A stretch of 64,000 bases of DNA from Bacteroidia bacterium (lineage in GTDB: Bacteria > Bacteroidota > Bacteroidia > Palsa-965): positions 1 to 64,000 of the forward strand of contig JALONL010000024.1 of assembly GCA_025454955.1 (NCBI GenBank), read 5' to 3'. Of the stretch, positions 37,287-46,078 are shown piece by piece. Made by a program: the position numbers and the translations under genes. The notes beneath the pieces were generated by a model that worked only from the letters and a program-made list of their open reading frames with translations, was not told the DNA's origin and ran no database searches. Position 1 is the stretch's first letter. Each line of letters starts with the position of its first letter.

Positions 37287-37721
37287 ATGAAATACACCAT
37301 CAGTACCACCATACATAAACCCATCAATCAGGTAATTGCCCTGTTCGACGATCCGGCCAACCTGAAACATTCTTTTCCCACACTCCAAAGCACCGAACTG
37401 ATTGGCGGCGTGGCCGGGCAACCCGGAGCAAAAACCCGCATGAATTTTAAAAACGGAAACCGCACCCTTACCCTCACCGAAACCGTTCTCGTGCGCAACT
37501 ATCCGCACGAATTTACCTGCGCCTACGAAGCACCCAACGTGTACAACACAGTAAAAAACAGTTTCAGCAAAGCCGGCGAAAATGCCACACTTTACACCAG
37601 CGAACAGGAATTCAAACTAAAAGGTTTTGTAAAAGTATTGGGATGGATTATGCCCGGCGCGTTCAAAAAAGAAGGCATCAAACACATGAACCTTTTTAAA
37701 GAATTTGCAGAGAAGCAATAA
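37287..37721 (+). CDS. SRPBCC (START-like) family protein
   Basis: 144 residues. It begins MKYTISTTIHKPINQVIALFDDPANL, the SRPBCC opening strand and helices, and ends with a helix GIKHMNLFKEFAEKQ. The hydrophobic cavity fold binds lipids or small ligands; no catalytic residues are evident. It is the only plus-strand gene in this stretch and ends 5 nt before the stop of the convergent rfbC gene. Confidence 0.78.
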   Translation: MKYTISTTIHKPINQVIALFDDPANLKHSFPTLQSTELIGGVAGQPGAKTRMNFKNGNRTLTLTETVLVRNYPHEFTCAYEAPNVYNTVKNSFSKAGENATLYTSEQEFKLKGFVKVLGWIMPGAFKKEGIKHMNLFKEFAEKQ

Positions 37722-37726
37722 CAGTC

Positions 37727-38269
37727 CTAAAACGGACTGTCCAACGCCGCCAGCGTTTTACCCACCAGGTCTTTTTCCGAAAGCTGCGGGTTTTCGGCAT
37801 TCCAGTCAATGCCCAATGCAGGGTCGTTCCACAGCAGACAGTCTTCCGATGCCTTATTGTACAACCCGGCGCATTTGTAGGCAAAAATGGTGTTATCCTC
37901 GAGCGTGTAAAAACCGTGCGCAAAACCTTCGGGAATAAAAAACTGGGTTTTGTTTTCGGCGGTAAGTGTAATCGCAAAATGCTGTCCGTAGGTGGGCGAA
38001 TTTTTGCGAATGTCAACAGCCACATCCAGCACGGCGCCCTGAATTACACGCACTAATTTGGCCTGTGCAAATGGCGGACGCTGAAAATGCAGCCCACGCA
38101 GCACACCTCTTTGCGAAAGCGACTGATTATCCTGCACAAAATCGGCAGTGATGCCGGCCGAGGCGTAAGAGTTTCGGTTCCACGACTCGTAAAAATAGCC
38201 GCGGCCATCGTTAAAAATACGGGGCTGAATAATCAGCAGCCCTTCAATTGGTGTGCGTGTAACTTCCAT
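37727..38269 (-). CDS. rfbC: dTDP-4-dehydrorhamnose 3,5-epimerase
   Basis: 180 residues from the ATG of MEVTRTPIEG, the family's usual length; the open frame extends 51 codons upstream, but that part is a shadow of the Wzc-like 3' end. Active-site blocks VLRGLHFQ (His) and FAYKCAGLYN (Tyr) are present, plus PEGFAHGF. It epimerises dTDP-4-keto-6-deoxyglucose at C3 and C5 in dTDP-rhamnose synthesis. Last gene of the exopolysaccharide unit, 13 nt after the Wzc-like gene. The other rml genes are not in the window. Confidence 0.92.
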   Translation of the reverse strand: MEVTRTPIEGLLIIQPRIFNDGRGYFYESWNRNSYASAGITADFVQDNQSLSQRGVLRGLHFQRPPFAQAKLVRVIQGAVLDVAVDIRKNSPTYGQHFAITLTAENKTQFFIPEGFAHGFYTLEDNTIFAYKCAGLYNKASEDCLLWNDPALGIDWNAENPQLSEKDLVGKTLAALDSPF

Positions 38270-38282
38270 TGCGGAGAATAAA

Positions 38283-40739
38283 TCAGGAACGGCCAAAGAG
38301 TTTGCCCAACCAGCCCGGTGCTTTCCGGCTTCCCTTGCTTTCGTCGTAGTAGCCGTAGCCATAGCCATATCCGTAGCCATAACCGTAGCCATAATTGTAG
38401 CCATAGCTGCGGCGATCCACATCTACGCCATTGAGCACAATGGAAAGTTTGCTGATTTTGTTTTCGTTATAAAGACGATCCACAATCTGAATAAAATTGC
38501 GGCGCGAGTAATCGGCACGGAAAATATAAATCGGATAATCGGCCCGCTGAAGCGAGGAAATACCATCAGTCACAAGTCCCACCGGCGGATTATCAATAAT
38601 CACCAGATCATACATCGTCTTTAACTTCTCCACAAGTTCATTCATCTGCGGCGAAATAATAAGCTCCGATGGATTGGGCGGAATGGGCCCTGCGGTAATA
38701 AAGTGCAGCGATTCGATTGAACTTTTCTGGATGCAGTTTTCCAGAATATCTTTCCCGATAAGCAGCGTGCTCATTCCCTTTTCGTTGGGCGCATTAAAGC
38801 CGAGGTGAATTTTCGGTTTGCGCATATCCAGGTCAATTACAATCACGCGCTTGCCCGAATAGGCAATAATTCCGGCAAGATTAATGGCAATAAATGTTTT
38901 CCCTTCGCCCGAAATGGTGGAAGTAATTGCCATCACTTTAGGCCCGGGTTCGTTGGAAATAAACTGCAGATTGGTGCGCAACGAACGGAACGACTCGGCA
39001 ATAAGCGATTTGGGAAAACGGTCAACCAGCAACTGCGAAACCGGAATATCTTCCTTGTACTTGGGCACAATACCCAGCGCACTTATGCTGGCCTGCGTAT
39101 GTTTCATCACTTCGTTGAGCGAACCAATTTTATCGTGAAAAATATAACGCACCACAATAAGCACCAGACTAAACACCAATGCCAGCAGCAAACTCGTAAT
39201 AATGGCCGAACGGCGGCTTGGCTCAATGGGCGTACCCGGAATGCGGGCCTTGTCGAGAATAATGTGCTGCGCAGTAAAACCGGCCTCGGAAATCGAATAC
39301 TCGGTTTTTTTGTCGAGCAGCATGGTAAAAAACTTCTCGTTAATGTTATACTGCCGCTGCATACTGTTGTAATCCACCATGTCCTGCCCCTGCGAGGGAA
39401 GTTTGGCCCCAATCTCATTGAGTTTGGCCTGTACGGCATTGCGGCGTATGGTCGATTGCTGCAACTGTGTATTCACACTTTGTATCACAATGTTTTTCTG
39501 AATGGAAATCTGATAATCCATCGCCTTCACCGATTCGCTCGACTCGGTCATGGTGTAAAGCATTTCCTGCCGCTCCACGCTTAACCGGTACAAATTGCTG
39601 AGAGGCTGCGAAAGCGTCGATGCACTTTCGGTTCCGGCCAGCAGGGCCAGCATGGAACGCACATCAATCTGCGGCGAATTGAGTTTGCCCGCTATCTCGC
39701 GCAAAATTGTTTCCTCAAGCTGCAGCGAGGTAAGCTGGTCTTCGAGTGTGCCGAAACGGTTGAGGTTAAAGGAATTTGAGCTTTCGTTATCGCGTATTTT
39801 CTTGCGCACCCTTATTTCGCGCAGCGAGTCTTCGGAGTTTTTCAACTGCTGCTGCACACTGCCCAATTGCTCATCAATAAAGGCCAGTGCTTTCTTGGCA
39901 CTTTCGCTGCGCCGCTCCACATCGTAATCAATAAATTCCTGCGCAATGGTGCCCGCCACGTCGGCCGTTTTCTGCGCATTGCCGTCTTTAAACGATATGC
40001 GGAGTGTTTTAGCTCCTTCGTTTATAATCATTACCGACACAAACGGCGCATACATATCGGCCAGCGTTTCCGGGTCGCGTATGATGAAGTAGTAATTGTT
40101 CTTGTCGCCGCCTTCATTGGCCAGCATTCCGTTCAGCTTGTTGCGGTCTATGCTTACCAATATGGAGCCTTGAGGAAAATCGACCCATACATTATTTACA
40201 AAAGGCTTTTTGTAATTCACTCCGCCTATTGAATAACTCAGTTCGCCTGCGCTGGTGCCTTTAAACGTAATGGTTACCGGCACTTCATAAAGCTCCGGCG
40301 ATTTAAGATTATAGTTTATCGTATAGGCCGAATTGCGGTAATGCTCGTTGGTTTTAAATGTTCCCTGTGCATAATAGCCCACCTGCAACGGAAGTTTGGT
40401 CACCACCCTGCGCAAAAACACGCGCGAACGAATTACCTCAATGGCACTCGCCAGGTCGTTCTGATCGTCAAACTCGTAAATACTCTGCACATTAAGCACC
40501 CGCGCATTGTTGCTCGTATTTATCTGCACCACCGCCGACGATTCATACACCCGGTTGGCATAACGCAGGTACAGCCACAACCCGGCCACGGCCACACCAA
40601 AAAACAGCGCCATCCAAAACAGCGATCGCCGGGCAATAAATAAAAACAAGCCCAGTTCAAACTCGCCGCTGAAATTGGTAATTCTTTCGCGGTAGCGGTC
40701 TAAGGTTTCGTTTTTATCGTTGAGTTGCGCCTGCAGCAT
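38283..40739 (-). CDS. Wzc-like polysaccharide co-polymerase / tyrosine autokinase with Gly-Tyr tail
   Basis: 818 residues. TM1 is near 40-58, a Wzz domain with coiled coil spans about 60-510, and TM2 is near 525-545. The C-terminal BY-kinase has Walker A STISGEGKT, Walker A' VIVIDLDMRKP and Walker B LVIIDNPPVG. The tail (779-800) is a run of alternating Gly and Tyr, with about 11 Tyr, expected to be the autophosphorylation cluster. At the DNA level it is a near-perfect 6-bp repeat (38340-38405). It controls chain length and export together with the Wza-like lipoprotein, 13 nt upstream in the operon. Confidence 0.93.
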   Translation of the reverse strand: MLQAQLNDKNETLDRYRERITNFSGEFELGLFLFIARRSLFWMALFFGVAVAGLWLYLRYANRVYESSAVVQINTSNNARVLNVQSIYEFDDQNDLASAIEVIRSRVFLRRVVTKLPLQVGYYAQGTFKTNEHYRNSAYTINYNLKSPELYEVPVTITFKGTSAGELSYSIGGVNYKKPFVNNVWVDFPQGSILVSIDRNKLNGMLANEGGDKNNYYFIIRDPETLADMYAPFVSVMIINEGAKTLRISFKDGNAQKTADVAGTIAQEFIDYDVERRSESAKKALAFIDEQLGSVQQQLKNSEDSLREIRVRKKIRDNESSNSFNLNRFGTLEDQLTSLQLEETILREIAGKLNSPQIDVRSMLALLAGTESASTLSQPLSNLYRLSVERQEMLYTMTESSESVKAMDYQISIQKNIVIQSVNTQLQQSTIRRNAVQAKLNEIGAKLPSQGQDMVDYNSMQRQYNINEKFFTMLLDKKTEYSISEAGFTAQHIILDKARIPGTPIEPSRRSAIITSLLLALVFSLVLIVVRYIFHDKIGSLNEVMKHTQASISALGIVPKYKEDIPVSQLLVDRFPKSLIAESFRSLRTNLQFISNEPGPKVMAITSTISGEGKTFIAINLAGIIAYSGKRVIVIDLDMRKPKIHLGFNAPNEKGMSTLLIGKDILENCIQKSSIESLHFITAGPIPPNPSELIISPQMNELVEKLKTMYDLVIIDNPPVGLVTDGISSLQRADYPIYIFRADYSRRNFIQIVDRLYNENKISKLSIVLNGVDVDRRSYGYNYGYGYGYGYGYGYGYYDESKGSRKAPGWLGKLFGRS
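38340..38405 (-). repeat. In-frame 6-bp microsatellite encoding the Gly-Tyr tail
   Basis: Repeats of a Tyr-Gly dicodon (TAYGGN variants) inside the 3' end of the Wzc-like gene. The unit is in frame, so gain or loss of copies would change the number of tyrosines without a frameshift. Confidence 0.75.
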
Positions 40740-40752
40740 GGTTCGGGTGAGA

Positions 40753-41550
40753 TCAAAGGCGGGCTATAATCACGTAAAGGGTAAACAGGCTGGAGGCAAG
40801 CGAGATGATTGGCGTTACTTCGCGCAGGGCACGGTTGGCAATCTGGCGGCGCGGCTCCACGTAAATAATATCGTTCGACTGCACCACAATATTGGCCTGG
40901 GCAATGTTGCGCATGTTGGAGAGGTCTATTTTATAGATCTTGGGCTTTCCGGGGTCGGCGGTTTGGCGGATGAGACGTATTTTATGCGCCTTGCCGTTGT
41001 CGCTAATGCCGCCGGCCTGTGCCAGTGCTTCCACCAGCGTGGTGTTGTTGTTGGTAATTGTAATTACGCGGGCCGCGCCGGGTTCGCCGGGAAATACAAT
41101 TACGCGGCGGTTTACCACACGTATTATGGCAAAGGGCTTTACGTAGTATTCCGAGTAGCGTTGTTCCAGGTGAACTTCGGCTTCGCGTATGGTCATGCCC
41201 TTTAGACTTACTGCGCCAATAATGGGCAGGCGGGTTACGCCTTCGTAATCAAGCTGGTATTCGAAACCCTGACGCACAAGGTTGGCTCCGGCCGGACTGG
41301 TGCTGCTCAGCGAACCAATGTCGATGAGCTTGAAACCGTCGTTGGCAAAGAGGCGGAAGTCGATAATGTCGTTGGCTGTGAGCCTGTATTCGCGGGTGTA
41401 GGTCGATGCCGAATCGGTGCTCAGCGTGTCGAAGGGGAAGTCCTTGTCGGCAGCGAGCATGATGCTTGAGTTAATGGTTCGGCACGAGGGAAGGAAAGCA
41501 AGTGCGGCCAAACACAGCAGGGCAAGGAAAGAAAAAGGCGACCGAATCAT
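40753..41550 (-). CDS. Wza-like polysaccharide export lipoprotein
   Basis: 265 residues. Lipobox FLPSC near residue 23. The Poly_export region reads YRLTANDIIDFRLFANDGF, followed by SLBB-like domains (YEGVTRLPIIGAVSLKGMTIREAE, and VIVFPGEPGAARVITI). A hydrophobic C-terminal helix (ISLASSLFTLYVIIARL) matches the part that spans the outer membrane in Wza. It forms the export channel for capsule or exopolysaccharide. 48 nt after the GT4 gene and 13 nt before the Wzc-like gene. Confidence 0.92.
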   Translation of the reverse strand: MIRSPFSFLALLCLAALAFLPSCRTINSSIMLAADKDFPFDTLSTDSASTYTREYRLTANDIIDFRLFANDGFKLIDIGSLSSTSPAGANLVRQGFEYQLDYEGVTRLPIIGAVSLKGMTIREAEVHLEQRYSEYYVKPFAIIRVVNRRVIVFPGEPGAARVITITNNNTTLVEALAQAGGISDNGKAHKIRLIRQTADPGKPKIYKIDLSNMRNIAQANIVVQSNDIIYVEPRRQIANRALREVTPIISLASSLFTLYVIIARL

Positions 41551-41598
41551 AGGTACGAGTGCGGGTGTCAGGAGTACAAAGCTAACAAAAAAGCGGCA

Positions 41599-42786
41599 TC
41601 AGGCATTGTCCAGCAGGCGGCGGTACAAAGCGGCCATGTCGTTTACCAGGCGGGTATAGTGATAGCGTTCCATTACATGCGGCTTTCCGTGGCTGCCCAT
41701 TTCGTGGCGCAGGCCGGTATCGTTTACCAGTCGCAGCAGGTGTGCCGCAAAGGTTTCGCTGTCGCCGGTGGGCGAAAGGAAGCCGGTGCGGTTTTCGTCC
41801 ACCACGTTTTCCACGCCGCCCACGCGGGTGCTTACCACCGGTTTTCCGGCGGCCTGTGCTTCAATGAGGCTTACCGGCGTGCCTTCGTTCCACGAACTCA
41901 GGCATACCACATCGGCACCGGCCAGCACGCGTTCGGCGTCGCGTATCCACGAGGTGAAGGTTACATCGGCGGGCGCATCGTGGGGCGAGGTGGCTATGGA
42001 AAAGCCCATTTGCCGGGTTAGCTGTTCCAATGTGGAGCGCAGTTCGCCATCGCCCACTATAAACGCCCGCACGGGTTGTTTGCGCAGGTTCATAACCTGT
42101 TTCAGGGCGTTCAGAAAAAGTTCGTGGTTTTTAACGGGCACCAGTCGGCCGAGGATTACAATGGCCACTTCATCGCTGCGCAGTTTCCACTCGTTTCTGA
42201 AAGCCGCGCGCATAAGTCCGCCCGCATCGTCAAACCGGCTCAGGTCGAAACCCAGCGGCACCACCGTAATTTTTTCGGGCGGGCAAATGCGGTGTTCGAG
42301 AGCCAGTTCTTCTTTCTGCTTATCGCTAATGGCCACAATGGCGGTGCTCCGGCGCGCCAGATAGCGTTCAATGCGTTTATACACCTCCGTTTGCGTACGC
42401 CCGAAATACGAGTGAAAAACGTGCCCGTGAAAAGTATGCACCACCACCGGCACCTTGCACGAGGCCGCCGCCAAACGCCCCAACGTTCCGGCTTTGGAGG
42501 CGTGTGTGTGTACAATATCCGGCTTAAACTCCTTAATCAGTTTTTTGATGTGCTGATAGGCCGCCCGGTCGTCGCGGAAATTAATCGGGCGCCGCATTCG
42601 CGGAATAATTATTGGCTCCAGCCCCAGTTGCCGCACCATGTATTCCGAACTTCCCTCGCTCTCGTCTTTTTCCCCTCCGGCAAGCAGCGTTTCAAATTCG
42701 GGTGCAAGATAACGGCTCAGGTAGGCCACATTGTAGGTAGGGCCGCCTAAGTTAAAACGGTTAATCAATCGGAAAACTCTGGGCAC
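41599..42786 (-). CDS. GT4-family glycosyltransferase
   Basis: 395 residues, GTG start (no upstream ATG in frame). GT-B fold: N-terminal NRFNLGGPTYNV, central VHTHASKAGTLGRLAA and HTFHGHVFHSYFG, and C-terminal SSWNEGTPVSLIEAQAAGKPVVSTRVGG (EX7E nucleotide-sugar block). It probably adds a sugar to the lipid-linked repeat unit of the exported polysaccharide. First gene of the operon GT4-wza-wzc-rfbC. Compound repeat C lies in the upstream gap. Confidence 0.9.
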   Translation of the reverse strand: MPRVFRLINRFNLGGPTYNVAYLSRYLAPEFETLLAGGEKDESEGSSEYMVRQLGLEPIIIPRMRRPINFRDDRAAYQHIKKLIKEFKPDIVHTHASKAGTLGRLAAASCKVPVVVHTFHGHVFHSYFGRTQTEVYKRIERYLARRSTAIVAISDKQKEELALEHRICPPEKITVVPLGFDLSRFDDAGGLMRAAFRNEWKLRSDEVAIVILGRLVPVKNHELFLNALKQVMNLRKQPVRAFIVGDGELRSTLEQLTRQMGFSIATSPHDAPADVTFTSWIRDAERVLAGADVVCLSSWNEGTPVSLIEAQAAGKPVVSTRVGGVENVVDENRTGFLSPTGDSETFAAHLLRLVNDTGLRHEMGSHGKPHVMERYHYTRLVNDMAALYRRLLDNA

Positions 42787-42911
42787 GGTTTCGGTTCTGT
42801 GGGCGAAAGGTCGGTACTAGGAAATTATTCTGCAACCGGCAAAGGGTTATTTTTTGGTCAGGAGCGAACCTGTGGTGTTTCAAAAAACCACCTGTCCGGG
42901 CTTTACGCTCC

Positions 42912-43027
42912 AAGCCGGTAAAACAAAACAAATCCCGCGCGTGTTAAACTTTCCGAGGTTTTAAAAACCTCGGAAAGTTTAACATAACTGCTGGTTTTGT
43001 TTTACCGGCTTTCCGCTGCAATCCCGC
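42912..43027. repeat. Compound palindromic element, copy C
   Basis: Outer perfect 17-bp arms are 42912-42928 and 42995-43011. The inner 20-bp perfect arms 42943-42962 and 42964-42983 have the core CCGAGGTTTT. Right of the outer arm is CCGCTGCAATCCCGC (43013-43027), the shared motif in reverse complement. A further small hairpin (CCCCGA at 43031-43036 with TCGGGG at 43046-43051) follows. In the 336-bp gap 42787-43122 I see no gene. Confidence 0.87.
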
Positions 43028-43105
43028 CTGCCCCGATATTTATTGTCGGGGGCTATATATTCAAACCGTCAGGCGCAGTTAAATTCCACCTGCTCCCCCG
43101 CCCCC

Positions 43106-43144
43106 GGTAAACATCCGGGGTATTATAAACCTCGGATGTTTACC
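43106..43144 (-). terminator. Hairpin overlapping the 3' end of the peptide-binding lipoprotein gene
   Basis: A 12-bp perfect stem (43106-43117 with 43133-43144) extends inward by four pairs, including one G-U. The minus-strand stop codon (43123-43125) lies in the loop, so the hairpin folds around the end of the coding region. No strong T-run follows on the minus strand. Confidence 0.55.
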
Positions 43145-44778
43145 CGCTCCAGACTCAGCAAATTCGTGGGATTCACCGTCAACCCTTGCACATTTTTCTG
43201 CACCAGCCGCACCACCTCATCATAAAACAGCGGCACCACCGGCGATTCCTCCACCAGCAACTCATCCATCCTCAAAAACAAACTGCGGCGCACACTGTCG
43301 TTCTGCTCTGTGAGGCATTGCTCATACAGCTTATCATACTCCGCGTTGCTGAAGTGCATGTAATTCACCCCATTCGGACTGAAATTTTTGCTGTAAAACA
43401 AAGCCATAAAATTTTCCGGATCCGGATAATCACCTATCCACGATTTGCGGAAGAAATTCACCTTGCCCTCTGCCACCGCCGTTTTAAACATGGCAGGTTG
43501 TAAAATTTCTATCTCACAATCAATATTCACCTGGCTTAGCTGGTTGTGTATATCATCGGCAATATCTAAGTACGACGCAGTGGTGGTAAGTTTAATTTTC
43601 GGCAAACCTTTTCCTCTTGCAAAACCGGCCTCGGCCAGCAAGCGGCGGGCTTTGTCGGGGTCGTAGGTAAAGCCGCTGAGCTGGGCAGGGTTGTAAGCAT
43701 TCATGCCATCGGGCAAAAAGCCGTGAACGGCTGGTGTGCCCACATTGAAACGCAGAAAACGCACAATCCTGTCGCGGTTTATGGCTGCGTTTATGGCCTG
43801 GCGTACCTGTTTCTTTTGCAGCGGATTTAACTCGCCGTTGCTGCCTTTTCCGTCAATGAGAATGCCGAGGTAATCGGTTTTCAGAAACGGGCCGGTTTGA
43901 ACCACATAGCGTTTCTGCATTTCTTTTTTCAAGCCCGAACCGTCGCGCGCCAGCACCACTTCCTTGTTTATGGCATCAATGCCCGAAAGCATGTCCTGCT
44001 CGCCGCTCAGAAACTGCATGAAAGCGGCTTCCGGACTTTTAATAAACGACACATTCACCGATTCGAGATACGGCAGGCGTTTGCCATTTTCATCCACCTT
44101 AAAATAATTCGGATGGCGGTCGAGCACCAGTCGCTCCTTCTCTTTCCACACACGCAGCATAAACGGACCTGTGCCTGCCGGATGGCGGCCGAAATCGTCT
44201 TTCCAGTATTCCACCACTTCGTGCGGCACCACCGAAAAATATTTCATCGAAAGCACACCCGTAAAAGGAGCAAACGGCTGGCGTAGTCTGACTTCGAGCG
44301 TGGTATCGTTTATGGCGGTGAAACCTTTTTCGTTTTTCTCCGCATCGTGCGCAATCATGCTCACCAGCGTGGAGGCGTTAGACACCCTCTTATCAAACAA
44401 ACGCGAAAAACTATACACAAAATCGGCCGCCGTAACAGTGCGGCCCTTGCCACCGGCAAACTGCGGGGCATCGTGAAATTTCACATCACTGCGCAGAATG
44501 AAACGATATACTAATCCGTCCTCACTCACCGTCCACGAACGCGCAATACAGGGTTTCACCTGCAGCGAATCGTTCATTTCCACCAGCCCGTTGTAAAGCT
44601 GGTGAATGGCCCAGTTGTTTTCAAACGAGCCCGAAAGCGCCGGATCGAGCGAGGTTACATCGCCCAGTTCGTTGAACCGGAATACCTGCCGCGTCTCTTT
44701 TTCACTCTTACCTCCGCACGAAGCCAGCAGCAACACACTGCACAGAATAATCCCGGTTTTTACACGCAAAAAAAGCAT
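43123..44778 (-). CDS. ABC-transporter peptide-binding lipoprotein (SBP family 5)
   Basis: 551 residues from the ATG of MLFLRVKTG; an in-frame TTG two codons earlier is ignored. Lipobox LLLASC near residue 21. Family features: LGDVTSLDPALSGSFENNWAIHQLYNGL, DVKFHDAP, VTAADFVYSFSRL, GTGPFML and the C-terminal MHFSNAEYDKLYEQ. It captures oligopeptides or similar ligands for an ABC importer. No permease or ATPase genes are adjacent, so the partners must lie elsewhere. Confidence 0.92.
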   Translation of the reverse strand: MLFLRVKTGIILCSVLLLASCGGKSEKETRQVFRFNELGDVTSLDPALSGSFENNWAIHQLYNGLVEMNDSLQVKPCIARSWTVSEDGLVYRFILRSDVKFHDAPQFAGGKGRTVTAADFVYSFSRLFDKRVSNASTLVSMIAHDAEKNEKGFTAINDTTLEVRLRQPFAPFTGVLSMKYFSVVPHEVVEYWKDDFGRHPAGTGPFMLRVWKEKERLVLDRHPNYFKVDENGKRLPYLESVNVSFIKSPEAAFMQFLSGEQDMLSGIDAINKEVVLARDGSGLKKEMQKRYVVQTGPFLKTDYLGILIDGKGSNGELNPLQKKQVRQAINAAINRDRIVRFLRFNVGTPAVHGFLPDGMNAYNPAQLSGFTYDPDKARRLLAEAGFARGKGLPKIKLTTTASYLDIADDIHNQLSQVNIDCEIEILQPAMFKTAVAEGKVNFFRKSWIGDYPDPENFMALFYSKNFSPNGVNYMHFSNAEYDKLYEQCLTEQNDSVRRSLFLRMDELLVEESPVVPLFYDEVVRLVQKNVQGLTVNPTNLLSLERVNIRGL

Positions 44779-44946
44779 ACACAAGTTTACGCCAAGTGCT
44801 GCGGCAGGTTGCAGTGCGCGGAGGGAGGAATGCTAACAGGGTTTTCAACAGGGGCCGGGGCATTATACCTGAACTGGGTACCGCTACTCCCTTCGGGAAT
44901 GTCTTCGCTTAATGCTCAGAAATATTTCGCGTGGCGGGAGTGCAGC

Positions 44947-45393
44947 TTACTTCACATGCATCTTCGCAATCCGGTCGAGCGGGCCGTGGCAGTAAGCGGC
45001 GTGGCACGATTCGCAGTTGCCCACCAGCGTATTGAACATTTCCTTGCGGTTGGCTTCGGGTGCGGTGTAAAGGCGGTCGAGTGCGCCTAACCAGCCTTTG
45101 GCGTAAGCCTCATACGGGCCCTGTTCAATGGTGGTGTCGGTACGCACGGCGTTTATCATTTTCTCAAAGCCCTGTGGTTTTTCGGGAAAAGCAGTGCCGT
45201 TTTTGAGGGCGGCGCTCATGGCTTCGGTGGTTTGGGTCATTTCGCGCATGAGCAGGGCCAGTTCAGAATCGCCGTTCGGGTTGAGCGGCTTTACTTCGCA
45301 GGCCTGCTTGTCGGCAGTCTGGTCTTTGCAGGCAGAAAAAGTCCCGGCAAGAACGCAAATTCCTGCCAGGACGGTAAGCATAAGTTTTTTCAT
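44947..45393 (-). CDS. Small lipoprotein with C-terminal c-type haem motif
   Basis: 148 residues. Lipobox GTFSAC. A mainly helical body ends with CESCHAAYCHGPLDRI, so CxxCH sits near the C-terminus as in cytochrome c'/c-556-type four-helix proteins. The downstream His could matter for ligation or a second site. The start overlaps the stop of the DUF4920 gene by 1 nt. Electron-transfer or sensor role inferred. Confidence 0.75.
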   Translation of the reverse strand: MKKLMLTVLAGICVLAGTFSACKDQTADKQACEVKPLNPNGDSELALLMREMTQTTEAMSAALKNGTAFPEKPQGFEKMINAVRTDTTIEQGPYEAYAKGWLGALDRLYTAPEANRKEMFNTLVGNCESCHAAYCHGPLDRIAKMHVK

Positions 45394-45878
45394 TACTTGC
45401 GAATGATAACGCCGCGTGCCATGAAGGTGTATTCGGCTTCGGGCTTGGTAATTTTCTCGATTTCCTCTTTGCTGTCGCCGGCATCTTCGGCATAGTGACG
45501 AAGCTCTTCTACTGAGAGACTGTCGGCATAGGCCCAGCCTTCTACAATTACTTTTTTACCGCCAGCATCTTTGGGAACGAAGAATGCGTAATCTTTAAAC
45601 TTCACGCGCATTTCGTTGGCACTGTCGAGTTGCAGTTTCATCCAGCAGCCTTTTTTCTGGCACACTTCTTCAATAGTGCCTTCGAGTTTTACCTGCATGG
45701 AATCTTTACCGGCAATTTGTGCCAGAAGCTGGCTGGCCTGAATGGCTCCGTCGGCGGTAATGGTATCGCCGAAATAAGATACGGTGGTGTCGCCAACCGG
45801 TTTTTTGTCTTCGGCAGCCGAATTGTTGCAGGCTGTGAATGCTCCGCACACAAGCACTGCCAAAAGGAATTTCTTCAT
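45393..45878 (-). CDS. DUF4920-family lipoprotein
   Basis: 161 residues. Lipobox AFTAC. The core is an OB-fold-like region with VKLEGTIEEVCQKKGCWMKL, the DUF4920 signature with a conserved Cys pair (VCQKKGCW), and a C-terminal MARGVIIRK strand. The Cys pair suggests metal or redox chemistry, but no function is established. It is in an operon with the haem-motif lipoprotein downstream. Confidence 0.87.
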   Translation of the reverse strand: MKKFLLAVLVCGAFTACNNSAAEDKKPVGDTTVSYFGDTITADGAIQASQLLAQIAGKDSMQVKLEGTIEEVCQKKGCWMKLQLDSANEMRVKFKDYAFFVPKDAGGKKVIVEGWAYADSLSVEELRHYAEDAGDSKEEIEKITKPEAEYTFMARGVIIRK

Positions 45879-46044
45879 GGTTCTGGATAATTATTTATGG
45901 TGGCGCAAAGGTAGGTAAAGTATCATGGAGTTAAGCAATGGAATTGCCGGATAACTGATTTTAGGCTAAAATGAGCAAAAAAATGCCGGGAAAGGCCTGT
46001 TTTTCGCCCGCCCGTCCTTTACTTTTCAAACCTGCTTCCCCCCC

Positions 46045-46073
46045 TTTGTCAACCCCATTTTTCCCTACCTTTG
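46045..46073 (+). promoter_or_regulatory. Canonical Bacteroidota promoter of mtaB
   Basis: TTTG at 46045-46048 and TACCTTTG at 46066-46073 are separated by 17 nt. The -7 box ends 5 nt before the ATG at 46079, so the transcript would begin at or very near the start codon. Confidence 0.65.
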
Positions 46074-46078
46074 CCCGC

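Noticed and set aside
38270..38422. A longer RfbC start with a Met/Ala/Thr-rich leader
   Set aside because: That leader is the out-of-frame reading of the Gly-Tyr repeat in the Wzc-like gene; the ATG at 38269 gives the normal family length.
45971..46078. An upstream in-frame start adding 36 residues to MtaB
   Set aside because: The extension crosses the TTTG/TACCTTTG promoter and is Pro/Ser/Phe-rich, while the family's conserved N-terminus begins just after the ATG at 46079.
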